Source: Linnemannia schmuckeri
Lineage: Eukaryota; Mortierellomycota; Mortierellomycetes; Mortierellales; Mortierellaceae
Direction: 5' to 3'
NCBI GenBank assembly: GCA_029449235.1
Contig: JANATG010000001.1
Location: forward strand, 2,232,001 to 2,296,000
Length of the DNA stretch: 64,000 nt
Below the pieces are notes generated by a model. The model saw nothing but the letters and a program-made list of their open reading frames with translations, was not told the DNA's origin and made no database searches. Within the stretch, counting starts at the first letter, position 1, and every line of letters starts with the position of its first letter. A program made the translations under genes and the position numbers. Positions 23,872 through 36,492 of the stretch are shown piece by piece.

Positions 23872-25354
23872 GTTTGTTTGTTTGTTTGTTCACCCTTACA
23901 CGTATTGTCCCTTTATATTGGGTATTTTTTTGTGCCTTGACCGTCCTCCAGCCATTTAGGCAAGCAGTCGTTCGTGGTGACGGCGGACCTATGGCTGGAG
24001 GATGAGGTGACAGACAGAAATCTTGTACTTGTCTCGTCTATACCCTCCTCAAGGACAGCAGCATACACGCAGCAGCAGAATGCGGCCCAAACACAGGAGT
24101 CACAACAAGGTAAAGGCCCTCCAACCATGCACCTTATGCATAAACCACATCCATCATCTTCCACGCCTTGAGCCTGCTTTTTGCTTTTTTGCATGCAGTA
24201 GAGAAATCAGATAACTTATTTCTTTTTTGCTGCCAGTTATAGATCATCTGGATATACAGCAACAATTAACTGCACGCGTAGCAGGAGCAAGAGAAGGAGG
24301 AGATGGGACAGGAGTAGGAGCAGCAGGACGCTTAGCAACAACAGCCACAGCCGCACAGATGTCGATCACCACATTGAGCGAAGCAACTCAACGAGGCTCT
24401 AGCGCCGTTGTCGATAGCAGTGGCCCTTCCACTCCGACATCCATCTCTTCAACATTATCCTCTTCACCGCCAAAATCCATGCCCCGAGCAATCAGGACAC
24501 CTTCCAAGGTCTCACGTACCAGAGGCAACAAGCCTTACACACATCAGACGGAGGACGACAAAGAAATGGAGGCATCTCACAACGACGATAAGGAAGCTGA
24601 TATCGACGAAGAGGAGCGACACGGAGACACCGAAATGGAAGATGATGCAGCAGCCTATCACAGCGACGACGCTAGATACGTCGACAGCGATATCTACGAG
24701 TTGAAGGAGTTAGAGCGGAAGGCGAACGAGACAGGAAGGAGGGAGCTGTCGACTCGTAACTTGGTAGGACAGATTGCTGTCTGTGGTCAAGTCGCGCCTG
24801 GACTTAATGAGGACATGACGCATATCTGGTTTGCCTTCAGTATCCTCTCCATCCGCACCGAGGGCTTTTTTAAGATTCGCTTTTGCCTTTCGGATCTCCA
24901 GAGGATTCCCGAGTAAGTGGTTTTTTCCCAGTTCTGAAAGGTGTGCTCATCTCTATTTTTATTAACTGCTACACCGTGTCTGAACACCTTTTTTTTGTTG
25001 CTTGATTGCAAATAGAGGCGGAAGGTCAACGACGATTTGTGAGGTGTTCTCAAATACAATCCACGTTCAAACACCCAAGAGGTTTGAAGGCACTTGTGGT
25101 AAGATTATCTTACTGTCTGCAGCGAGTACTACTCCTCATAACCTTCACCCAAACCCTCCGTCTCTCGAAACATAGCTCTCAAACGGTATCATACTCATAT
25201 ATTTTCTTTTATGCTCACTTCTACCGCCGAATCGTGTCACTGCTCAATCACAACAGACAACAATGATATTGCGATCCATCTCAACAGGAACAGCATCAAG
25301 ATCCCAGCTCGAAAAGACGAAAAGAAGCTCAACAAGACTCGGAAAACAGCATGA
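22244..25354 (+). CDS. Velvet-domain regulator, VelB-like split domain
   Basis: Predicted velvet family regulator of 411 residues. Velvet proteins are fungal DNA-binding dimers that control development and secondary metabolism. Seven exons: 22244-22323, 22572-22635, 22795-22871, 23952-24109, 24237-24912, 25016-25098 and 25257-25354; all GT-AG, phases close. Residues 31-48 hold the signature LEIVQQPLRARMCGFGNK. Residues 80-88 read SFVVTADLW. The second half, from about 300, carries NLVGQIAVCG, SIRTEGFFKIRF and EVFSNTIHVQTPKRFEGT, and ends with IKIPARK followed by a basic tail. An acidic, low-complexity insert of roughly 195 residues splits the domain between strands, as in VelB. The 1080-bp third intron is unusual; its acceptor at 23951 is the only one I found that keeps phase. 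No clear nuclear localisation signal beyond the basic tail. Confidence 0.9.
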
Positions 25355-25595
25355 TGTGACGAGAACAATGCAACACCTAGTGCCTTCAGTGTTACTTTCT
25401 TTGCATTCCGCAGATGACTTAAATCACTCCAAACTATCTGTGGACCTAATAAACGATTAGCATACAATTTTACAGAGTCAAGTGGCCAACTGTGGGCCGG
25501 ACTATGGTTCGAACAAAAAGTTTTTTTCCTGGCTTGCTGTATGTGTGTATGTGTGCGTGTTTGGTTGTCAGGCTCTATTAAAAATCTAATAATAA

Positions 25596-26955
25596 CTACC
25601 TCAGTATTTCGGGATTGCCCTTCTGAATATACTCGCGGATAGCATTCTCCAGTTCAGGTCGTGCTTGTGAGAGCGCGACAAGGTCGCGATTGAACGTCGC
25701 TCCGAAACCTTTCAGAAATTTGGGGATAACAGCCTGAACGTTGACGGAGGGGTCGCTGAGTTCTTTGGACAACGAGGTCGTCTCCTTGCCCGTCAAACCA
25801 CAAGCGACAATCTGATTGAAGAATTCCAGATCAGTGTTGCAGTTGAGAGCAAGTCCGTGGGATGTGATGTATCGCTGCACATGGACGCCTATAACAATTT
25901 TGAACGAGCCAAGCACGAAAGAATTAGCCAAAAAGAATCAGTACGTGTGTGTGCATGGGCTAAAAGGACCAGAGAGATAGTAAGTATATCCAGTTGGCCA
26001 ATGCACTGAACTTTGGCACGGGTGTAAGACAAAAGACTTCCTTACCGATAGCGGCAATCTTTTTCTGGTCGTTGATCCAGACTCCAGTATTCTCCGTCGT
26101 AATCGCTTTCACACCAAGCTCAGCGCAGGTCGCAATGATAGCCTTTTCCAGGTACGACACATAGCAACGAACACTCAACTATCGCATTTGAATGAAAAAG
26201 AAGGTGTTTGAGTGAGTTATTTGCACAAGTTGGTCCAAAATGGAGCAAGTGCCACCAGTTATTTTAAAATTATTTACCTTGATGGGTTTGAGATCCAAAA
26301 TGGGATACGCCACCAATTGTCCAGGTCCATGAAAGGTGATCTCGCCTCCGCGAAGAGACTCCACATAGACAGCGCCCAAGTGTTGTAACCGAGACGCCTC
26401 TTGGTCGCTGATTCCCTGTGCGCCTCTGTTCCGACGACCATTGGTGTATGTCGGTGTGTGTTCAACCAAGAGAATAAGATCCTCGCTCCCATCCTCCTTG
26501 GGCGTGTTGGTAACATCCCCTTCTGAGCCTACGCTTGATCCATCAATAAAGTCTTCGGCCGCCAATGCTGCTGCTGCTGGCTGTGCTCTGAGATCTCCCC
26601 GCTCCTTTCGAAGGCGAAGTTGTCGATCAACCAGGAGCTGTTGCAGCGTAGAAGAGCGCTCATATGGAAGATTCCGGAGATAGATGAAGGGCAGCGGCGA
26701 GAGTCGGGGACGAGCAATTGTAGTGGGGCAGGTAACCCCGCCTGCCTCGACGCTGGCTGTTTCTGAGGTGAAGTTGGTGTTGGTGTGGGCTGTTGGCCTT
26801 GATGTTCCGAATGCTCGACAGCGTGATGAAGCAGCAGGTCTTGGTAGCAAAGACCAGACTGAGTGTTCTATTGGTCGTGAGCGCCCCTGGAGTTGGAATG
26901 GACGGAATTGACGCCATTGCCAGAGGGCGTGGCGGGCAATGGTAGTGTTGGTCAT
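25596..26955 (-). CDS. Lipoyl(octanoyl) transferase, mitochondrial LipB/Lip2 type
   Basis: Enzyme of 367 residues that moves the octanoyl group from acyl carrier protein to lipoate-dependent targets, the first step of mitochondrial lipoate synthesis. Exons in transcript order are 26955-26278, 26178-26046 and 25888-25596, GT-AG with closing phases. The N-terminus is Arg-rich with few acids, consistent with a presequence; an in-frame ATG at 27189 would lengthen it without adding conserved sequence. The family signature RGGEITFHGPGQLVAYP is at about residues 205-222. The conserved Lys region DQKKIAAIGVH and the catalytic Cys in VACGLTGKE (about residue 301) are present. A Gly/Asp/Glu-rich insert sits before the LVEHTPTYT strand. 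Convergent with the velvet gene, 241 bp between stops. Confidence 0.95.
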
Positions 26956-28136
26956 GGCCCGAGAGAGTGTATTGACGGATCCCGAGCCTGTAAAAGACCT
27001 GTTGAGACGCGAATGGCAAGAACGACGTGTGTGAGTTGCTCCTGAAGGGATGCCTGGTGATGAGTGTGAGGCGAAGAGGAAAGCAGTGGAAGAGGGATCA
27101 GTTTCGCTGACCACATATTTTTCAGTTGTTGGGTGAACCTTTTCTTTCTCTTGTTCGTTCTGCGTTGCCCCACGCTTAATCACAATCACGGGCGAGCGAG
27201 TTGGGGACTGCTGGAGTTCTGGTATGAATATATATTAAGGGCCTTTAAGAATGGCATTTTGGTGGCGTCCGTTTCCATTGATTTGCCAATGCCATGGTCT
27301 CCAGCGAAATGGAAGAAAGGAGAGCAAAGTAAGGTTCGACCCATGACCCCAATACGCGATTTATGGTTCAGATGCAACAACCTATAGTTTTTCCCTTTTA
27401 GCTCAGGCTTTTTAGGATGGGCTGGGGGCATTCCAAGTTGCTTTCCTGAGACCTTGGAACTGTGGGACCTTGCGGGTTTTGAGATCGAAAGTGGGAATTC
27501 TTTATAAACATTTGAATCTTTGGTACTGTACTACATTTTCCCTGACCACAGACTCAGACTGATTTAGCCCTAAATGAATGCATCATCGGCGAGGACTCTG
27601 TTGGACAAAATTTGAGACTCTTTTTTTGTTGTTGTTGGCAAAGTAACGCGTGCAAAACAAAAAACAACTAGAAAGTTGCTTAAAAGAGACAAGGCACTGC
27701 ATCGAAAACTGAGGATTAGACCATTCCAAAAACAGAAACAACAGCAAGCGATGCCTTTGACATCCTGCCCATGCCCCCCTGAAGCCTTAACCCGAGAGTT
27801 TTGTTGACTATCTCCCGCCTGGTATTATAAGGTCAGCGAACGAAGAAGGAGCATCAAAGTAAATCTTGAAAAAAATAATACTCATCAATGAGCCTTTCAT
27901 GATACCATGATGGCTGTCTTGTGCATGATGGTTCCTGAACTCTGTCGCACTGCCACACAGGTGGACAGTTTCAGGCCACAGGAATGATCTAGAGGTTGAC
28001 CTGCAGCTATTCCGATGGGGCTGAGGCACTGGTTTCCATGTGCGCGATCAATCGAGAAACAATCAGTGTCACTTGTTCCTGCAGGGCAAGCCATAATTGA
28101 TCAAATGGACTGAGATCAAAAAGCGCGAAGAAAAAG
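26956..28136. other. Divergent intergenic region, no gene seen
   Basis: Between the LipB start and the Mga2-like promoter I find no gene. Short open frames on both strands (for example 27186-27431 and 27897-28094 on the minus strand) lack any recognisable motif, splice pairing or compositional support. Confidence 0.45.
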
Positions 28137-28365
28137 GGATATATATATATGTTCACTTCACATTCGCCACTTACTCTCACTCCCAAAACTTCCTCTCACT
28201 TTCTTAATTTGTCTCTATCTCCCTCGTTCCCTCTTTTCTCGCTACATATCTTCTTGCCTCATATTTCGCTTCTTTTTATTTTCCTTTTCTCATTCTCATT
28301 GTTTTTCATTGTCCATTCTCTTTTGTTACTCACTCCTCAACCACATTGACTAATCTTTTTGCATC
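28137..28365 (+). promoter_or_regulatory. TATA-like element and CT-rich leader of the Mga2-like gene
   Basis: A run of TA repeats at about 28140-28150 is followed by about 200 bp of C/T-rich sequence ending at the start codon 28366. This is the same TATA-plus-pyrimidine-leader layout seen before the velvet and bHLH genes. Confidence 0.5.
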
Positions 28366-31300
28366 ATGCCTCAGCAGCAACAACACCCATTCCATACGGT
28401 CACTCCAGCCGACACCATTCCTCAGTCCCAGCATCCCTACCAACATCCTTCCGAACTCTCCTCATTAGCCTCTCATTTACCTCTGCTCCCTAATCATACC
28501 CCACAACACCAACAACAACCGCTCCAACAACAACAACAACAACAACATGAACAACAACAGTACAGCACCCCTCAAACGTTAATTAGCCCCTCTATTGGTC
28601 TTCAAACCCGCCAAGCACAAGATCACACCGGTCAACAACGCGTGCAGCGGGCAACAGCGCCCAAACAAAGATCCGCGCCCCACTACGGAGCCCGTTACAA
28701 TCCCATGGCAACGGCCTCCAGCTCTATCTCTTCCATTGCGCATCCACACATCCCTGCCCTTCCCAATATCCAACTCGGACAGTCCCCTACAGGAACTCAA
28801 ACATCAAACTATATCTCTTCAGCGCAATCAAGTTCATCCGGAGTGGGTCCCAACCAGCTTTTCTCTTCAAACTTAGCCATGGACTCTGACCTGCACTCCT
28901 TGTCAGGGTCAAGCAGCATCTCGATAAACGGCACCTCCAGATCGATGCCAATTCATCAGCCATCACTACCTCCCCGCTCAAACTCTCTCGTGGTCCCATC
29001 ATGGCCACCTTCTCATATGCCCGGCTACGTTCAAAGCTACGAGGTAAGAACGCCACTCGGTCATGAACAAAGCTGCTGCTTCTGCTGAGTTTTTTTTCCG
29101 CACTCCTTGTTCCAATTGCGTTCTTGGCCAAACAAAGGGCCAATGCAGAATTGCGGGATAGTGCCGATTGGTACCTGGTGGGCCTGTGAACCCCCTACGG
29201 ACGATCCTCCTCATCCTCTCTTTCTCTTTTTTTTTCTCCCCCTTTCTCTCTTTTCGCCCCCCTCCCTTTTGTATTGCAGCCACTTCCTTGGGAGGTATAC
29301 CAAACAAGAATTCGTTTTTTTTTCTGGATTGCACACCTCGCATATGATTGGACAAGCAATCCTTTGGAGTTTTGGAGTTTTGGTCTCCTGGATTTGTACC
29401 TGCCACCCTCTCCTTTATCTTCAATTTATGCGACTACTGTGAGGGAACAGAAGCGAGTAAGAGAAAGAGAGCAAAAAACAGTGCCAGGTGTACATAGCGT
29501 CCTTTGATTATCCAAGAATCTCAATTTATACCTCTCAAAAAAAGACAGCTACAAGAATACCTTTACTACTCTATATTACTACTCACGGTCCACTACATGA
29601 ACACAATTACTCATCTTGACATACACCATTCCATCACTGTCTTTGATTTTAGCAGCAGCAGCAGTACTCCAATGGCCTGATGTCCCAAAGTGCAAGTACC
29701 AACACGGGCCATTCAGGCTTGGCTCCTCCTGCCGACTTTTACAATCGCTCTCAACACACTGCGCTCTACCAGATGGGGATCCCTCTCTCGGATGGCTCTC
29801 ACTTCAACTATGGGTCGTCGCCAGCATTGAGGTACATATCTTGAACTGTCTTTCTACGCCTCCTCTGGCGAAAATGCCCTCCCTTCACTTTCCTTCACTG
29901 CGCAGCCTTTTATATTTTTTGTTTTATTTTATTCTAAAAATGGTTATACGCGAACACGAGCTCACATATAGTACTACGCCACCGTCTTTACTTTCCTTTG
30001 AACCTTGTCTCTCCGTCTCCAGCCCCACCCCTCTTCTAAGCTTAGCCACAACTGGATCTGTGGGTGGTGACTTTAAGCTGCCTGCCTTTGATGTCAAGGC
30101 GTATACGTTCCGCAAAAAGTCCCGCCACTATGTCGCCGTCAAGCAAGGAAACGCTCTGCGTATCGAGCCCATCATCTACCTCAAAACCAGTATTCTCGAC
30201 CATCAACAAGACGTGGTCAGGAACTGGGACTATCTCCGCTTCTCCCCTCACCGCTTCCGCGACAATGCCCTTCCCAAGAAAAAGCTGACTGCTGAAGGTA
30301 CAATCTGATTGACGGCCGTAAGAAAGAGATTCATAAGAGCATCAAACTGCATTGGTGGTTGACTTTTATTTTATGAATTTTTCCATGTGGCATAGAAATG
30401 AGGTCTGCACGGATTTTGGACGTTGATATTTCTTTGATCTCGCCGAACAACAAGAACAGACTCATCGAGGACTCTTGCCCCGCCTGCGTCATGCGAATGG
30501 TATGTGATATGAAAATACACCGCTGAGACATGTGGAAAGTGTATTCTTCATAAAAGCTAACACTGCACTGTGTCATTTCCCTTCCTACTGGCTAATTAGG
30601 ATGGAGAGCGCAAGGTATGAATGGTCCTTTTGTTCGGTAACGGTAAACATAACCCTGTCCGAATATAACAAATCAACAGTAACCTTATGACTTCTCACCT
30701 CTACTTCATAGATTATGCAAGTGCTGGCCAAGAACTTCAAGGTGACGCACACAGGAGAGCCAGTCATCGATATCCGAAAGGGCCATGCTATTGTCTGCAT
30801 CAAGCTCAACTGCTACAGCGACCACCATAACGAACAGGAGGGCTTTGTTGTTAGGATGCAGACTTTGTCATTGATTGTGGATATGGGCAGCTCGGTCAAA
30901 CTTCGAATCTGCTGTGAGGCACGATCGAAGGCTGGGACTACGGAGGTTGAGGTCGAGGAGGAGGATGGTCTGACCGATATCGATGCACCTGCCTCTCTCG
31001 GATCGCGATCGCCACCAGTACAGGAACGTCCCGGTCAAAGTCCCTCCTTGAGTTACGGAAGCGAGAGTCCCGGTCCAAAAGTCCGACCTCGCCAGCGGTC
31101 AGTTAACTCTAGCTCGGTGGCATCGCCTCGATCGGCGGACGAGCGAATCATTAACTCTTTGGCAGTCGAGTCTAACTTGAGTACACGGGATGGCGGGCCC
31201 ACTTCTTCAGCATCTGTCTCCTCGACACTACCTGCCCGGCCACCAGTCTTTCGCAAAATCTACCCCCTGACACCGAGTGAGGGGTCATGCCTTGGTGGCA

Positions 31301-34300
31301 CTCGTGTCACGATCCACGGAGCCAACTTTGACATTTTGCGGAACCCAGTCGTGTATTTTGGAAAAGTCCGGGCCGAGCTGGTCATTGTGTCGCACCACGA
31401 CGTGATGGAATGCACCACTCCCCCAGCTGAAGGTCTCAAGCCAGGTATCGTCAACGTCCAGATTGCCTCGGAGGCAGAGCTACTGAGTCCTGAGGCCGAC
31501 AGTGTCGAGTTTATGTACACAGTTCCACCAGACTATGACTTATACAACCTGGCTGCAACGTCACTCTCTTATGCCATGGCAAACGAATATCCTCTCGACG
31601 ACAGCGTAAGATTCTTTGTATTTTTGTCCGCATTGTCATACGCTGTCATTTTCCTTGGCAACTCACACTCTACTTTAATCCCTTCAATCTAAAATAGCTG
31701 GCGTTTATTCTGAGAGCACATCGGTTAGGAGCAGGACTAGACCCTCTTCAAGGATGGGGTGTTGACCAGTGGACCGGGTCGACAGGAAGCAGTCTGGACC
31801 TGGGAATTTCTTGGACTGCCAAGGAAGACCTAGTGCTAGACTTTTTGCGGGTCATTCAAGTTCTAGCACCAGGACGTACTTTGCCTGCCTTCACGGTAAC
31901 CTTCGTCCCCACTTCGACTCATTTTCACGGCCCTGTTGTGCAGCCAAATGGCATATGAACTAATTAAGTCTTTCGTTTCTTGTACATGCCATAGACGGAG
32001 ACGGGACATAGCTTGCTGCATATTGCTGTTCAGTACAATATGATTCGTCTGGCAAAGGAGCTTGTGGCGATGGGCATCGATCATACCGCCGTTGACCGGA
32101 ACCAAATGCCTGGTAAGAGAGCTATGGTCATATTCTGCATGAGTCTAGTTATTATCCACTGTTATCAAGCGCTTGCTAATAGCACGAAACTGTCGATATT
32201 TGTAATAATTAGCGTTGGTGTTCGCAGAGATGCTGTCGAGTATGGAGATGGTACAGGTGCTGTCGAGCGCCAAGGTCCCACCACGACCAATGGTGCCGCC
32301 ACTTTTTGCCACAGCGACGACTCGGTCGAGCATGAAGGAAATGGTGGCGTCCTTGATCCAGAAACACGAGGCGACACTATTCAGTGTCCTGCAGCAAGAA
32401 CAAGAGCGCAAGCACAAGGAACTAATAAATCTTCGGGATCGATCTCTTCGTATCATGGAACTCAAAGATCAAGCGCTGGGCAAAGAGTCTATGGATGAAG
32501 AAGCAGAGGATGCTCAGTCGTCGCCCTCTCTCAGCTCTCTGGGTGAGGATTCCCCTGAGAGGGAGCACTCGAGTGACGAACAAGGAAGCAAGCGGAAATC
32601 CCAAATTGATGCAGCGATCGGTTGGACTCTGGCCAAGAAGCTCGGCATTGAGGCGTCTCCTCCTTTGTCGGCTCTGGATGTCATGTCTGTTGTGGATTCC
32701 AGTCGAATGTCGTTTATCAAGAACGGGTGTCAGCTCTGGGAGAGCTCGAGAGGTGCGCAACTCTTTGGCGATTTGGTGTCGTTTGGCCAGCCAGCCGGGC
32801 TCCAGATCTGGGCGTGCGACTCTGTGACGTTGACCTCTCTTGACCCTACCTCTGGTACATATCCGTCCCCAAAAGTCTCCAAGGATTCTTCTCTGGCCGT
32901 CTTGGCTCTGTCGACGACGGGATTACATCTCTTCAAGGAAGACTCTGTTGGTCAAGACCGTGTCAACAAGAGCCTGGAGAACTGGAGTCTGGTGGAGATT
33001 GAGCGGATCGGACTTTTGGAGGAGGATTCGGAAGAGACGACGATTTGTGTCGATATGTGTGGTCTTGTTCCTCGAGGAGGTCGCGACCTGCTGGGTGAGC
33101 GGATCGAGATCAAATCGACGGCTGCCAGCAATATCGTCAAGGCCATCTCGGAAGCTCAGACGCGCCTGGATCAGCACCAACGGGTGGCGACAAGGCATTG
33201 TTGGGCGGAATCACAGCTGAAGCTCTGGAGTACACTCTTTGGGGTCGAGGCGCGAGAGTTTGATACTGTTCTGACGGATCATTTGGATTTCGAGGACGGT
33301 GTCTTGACAATGAAGCCGACCGGGGACGACAGGAGGGGCGGTCACAGCATGTCAATGATTGGCGCCGTCCTTGCCTCGATCTGCTTCTTGGACAACTGCA
33401 ACAGCATTGATTTCTCTAAAGTCAAGGCCGAGGAGGACGGATGGAACAAGCCAGAGTTAATTCGACAGCTAGAGCGGACCGTCCGGACTAAGAAGGATGC
33501 TGTCCTTGGCTGGAATTTCAGTTATTGCGGATGGACGCCATCAACAATTCATGGATTCGTCAAAGGATTCAACTCAACTGAAGTCACTGTGGAGGAGACT
33601 CTGACACGTTGCGCCCAAATCACTCTAGCCGGGAACCACCTGGATGGCGACAACTCTGCTGGACACGCTTTGGTCGAGTGTATCAGTCGGATGACGGGGC
33701 TCGAGACGTTGGATATTACTGGCTGTGACATTGGTCTGGTCAGCATGGACAATCTCGTCCATCACATCAAAGGTTTACTCAACCTCAGGGTCAGAGGCAA
33801 TAGATGTGACCAACGCTGGTGGACATGGACGGATACTCTCCTCCAGCGCAACCCCAAGCTCCAGTCCTGCCACATTGGAGCACCCATCAAGATTGACAAC
33901 CCAAGTGCGAGCCTTTTGAGTCTGGAGAGTCTACAATCGCTGAACCAGCTCGTTGAGCTTGATCTAACAGACTCTTGGATCACCGCTGGCACTCTTGACA
34001 CCCTGGCCAGGTACCTCCGAGTGGATGCTTCCCACCACCTCAAGACGCTGACGCTCTCGCACTGTCAGCTGGACTGGTGCTCGAGTATGGTTGGGTTGTT
34101 CAGGACGATTTGCGACATCAACACGTCGACAAAGTTTACGCTGAATGTTGGTCGCAACCCACTCTTTGACAAGGAGGAATCCATCAGAGCTTGGATCGAG
34201 TCGGTGGAAGGAGCAAAAGTCAGCGTGCCGTTTGGAATCCAGATGACCGAGTTGGTGATGACTGATTGTACACTTCAGCGGATCCTAGGACCCCTGGCTG

Positions 34301-35157
34301 CCGCAACCTGTTTCAACGAGCTCAACTTTAAGGGACTTTATGTTAAGCAGGACTCCCCATTTCTTTCTTCCACTTACGACGAGATGCGCCTTCAAACTGT
34401 CCCAATTGCCGCATCGGCCGAGAGCTGTCTTGCCTTGGGCAGGATCCTGGAATCCAACTCGTCGCTGGTGATGCTCGATGTTTCAGGAACAACAACAGCC
34501 TCTGAAGGCGCTGCTGGTCGGTCGATAGGAGGATTTGGACGTCACGTCTCCCTGGCGTTCCCTGGCCTGGGTCAAAACTCGACCCTCCGTGTCCTTGCAC
34601 TCGATCACAACCAGTTTGGCAAGGAAGGACTGTCACAGTTTTGCCAAGCCCTTCGATCAAACTCTAAATTGGGCGTCTTGACTTGCGACGGAAACGACGT
34701 CTTCACCCCGCAAGGTCTCTGCAGCATCGAAAGGATCTTTACACCCGCTACACCGCTGTCCCTCTTGCCGTCGACCTTCTCCGGTAGAGAAGGGTGCCAG
34801 TCGGCAGAGATGATGGATGTTGATACTTCTACCGCAGCCACTGGCGAGCAGCAGTACAATCGGACTCTGTGTGTCTGGAAGCATGGTCAGGACGAGATTT
34901 TGATGCATGTCCAGCTATTGACACAGGATGTCACGCGATTGGTGGAGGAGAGGGATCGGTTGGAAATGCGACTGTCAAGGAGTCGAGATTTGACGAACGA
35001 GAGCGATGTCAAGATGTTGAGCGACGCGTTTGAGGAGTTGAAGAGAAGAGTCGCGGTGGCGAAGCGGGCGCGGTTCGAGTACTCGGAGACACATGCGCGT
35101 ATCGTCAAGGCCATCTCTGACAACAACAAGCGCTCTCAAAGCTCTCAGTGCTTTTAA
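28366..35157 (+). CDS. Mga2/Spt23-like regulator with IPT, ankyrin and leucine-rich regions
   Basis: Predicted transcriptional regulator of 1801 residues. Nine exons: 28366-29043, 29653-29831, 30023-30297, 30396-30499, 30600-30614 (a 15-nt microexon, DGERK), 30712-31605, 31698-31895, 31995-32112 and 32213-35157. Phases close throughout. A Gln/Ser/Pro-rich N-terminus (1-285) is followed by an Mga2/Spt23-type DNA-binding region (about 295-525) with SCPACVMRMDGERK and the motif CYSDHHNEQEGFVVR. An IPT/TIG fold lies at about 600-690 and an ankyrin segment at about 781-840 (HSLLHIAVQYNMIRLAKEL). A coiled coil follows near 880-920, then ribonuclease-inhibitor-like leucine-rich repeats at about 1280-1690 and a final coiled coil. 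Yeast Mga2/Spt23 are ER membrane-anchored regulators of fatty-acid desaturation; no transmembrane helix is visible here. The LRR part is the odd element; a mis-joined neighbouring gene is unlikely because exon 9 is one open frame. Confidence 0.85.
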
Positions 35158-35943
35158 TAAACACAAAGACGGCGATTAATTTTTGCGTAAGTGTGTTTAT
35201 GATGTCGCCTTGATATGTATGGAAGTGGATGAATTAGAGGGTAAATCGGCCTTAACCAGTAGAGAGCAATTGACTAGAGAACCGGTGAGTGAAGTGCCTG
35301 AGAAAAAAGGAAAAAAGGATGAGGTACAATACACACGCAAAGATAGTTAGACAATGCCCTTTGCAAAGGCAATCAAACGCCAGTTGGATTGATGTAATCA
35401 TGTCAGAGAGGGGCTTGATCCTGGACAAACTAGAGACGAAGGGGAGTTTTTTGGCCGCGAGATTGGCGGCGCGTCTTGTTTTGGTGTCTATTGTTTTGAT
35501 GTGAGTCTTGACATTCGATTCTCTTTCCTTTCTTATCTTCTCCTCCATATCGCAAGTTGTCGACTTGTTGTGCCTCCCAAACGCATTTTGGACATTTGTT
35601 GAAGCGGCCAAGGAAAAAAACACATTGGTCCAGCAAGAGACAGAACATCACACGACGAAGCAAGGAAAAGAAGTTAAAAATCTTTGTTTATTTCGTTCAC
35701 TGGAGACCTTGTAGTGTCTTGTGAAAAGTGAGAACAACCATCTCTGTTAAGGAAAAGAAAAAAGAACTGAACAAGTCGATCGGATTCGACCCCTGTATGT
35801 AGATGTGATCACTGCCTGCAAAGCACACAGCCTGACTTATGTCTTTATCCTTTCCTTTGTTTTCCGTTCACCTCAATCCGTCCTTCGTTCGCGCTACCCT
35901 TTCAATTCTCACTCACGACAATTCGTGTCCAATCAAGCGTCCG

Positions 35944-36071
35944 TTTTCTCTTTTCTCTCTTTTCCCTCTTTTCTCTCTTTTCTCTCTTTTCTCTCTTTTC
36001 TCTCTTTTCTCTCTTTTCCCTCTTTTCCCTCTTTTCTCTCTTTTCTCTCTTTTCTCTCTTTTCTCTCTTTT
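35944..36071 (-). repeat. 9-bp minisatellite (right arm)
   Basis: Mirror copy of the purine minisatellite at 14569-14696, read as TTTTCTCTC units on the + strand. No copy-number difference from the left arm is apparent, although such arrays mutate quickly. Confidence 0.9.
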
Positions 36072-36459
36072 GCTTCTCACAGACCATGCCTTCTTGGAGC
36101 GCAACGTCGATCGTCGGCTGGTTCTTTTTTTTTAGATAATGATTCACAACGTTCACACTTCAATTTTTCTTCTTCCCTTCATTCCCCTCATTAATCCCGC
36201 CTCAAGGAACATTTTTGATCGGTAGTAACCAACTAACAGCCAAAGAAAAGGCAAACACTCTCGCCAACATTGAAATACAACTCTCTGTTGTCCTTTTTGT
36301 GACATTTCGGTCCTTGTGTCAACTCATATCTACTGTCTTCATCACCCACAGCCACATACCTTGTAACACTTGTCCCGCCGATCCATTGGCAAAATAAGAA
36401 CCATTACTTTGCAGCTAATGATTACTAACCAAGGTGACGTGAGTAACGAACGCGCCCTT

Positions 36460-36492
<33 letters not shown>

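Noticed and set aside
25099..25122. 24-bp intron with acceptor TCTGCAG in the velvet gene
   Set aside because: Too short to splice. The 25099-25256 intron keeps phase and restores the conserved IKIPARK end at the expected spacing.
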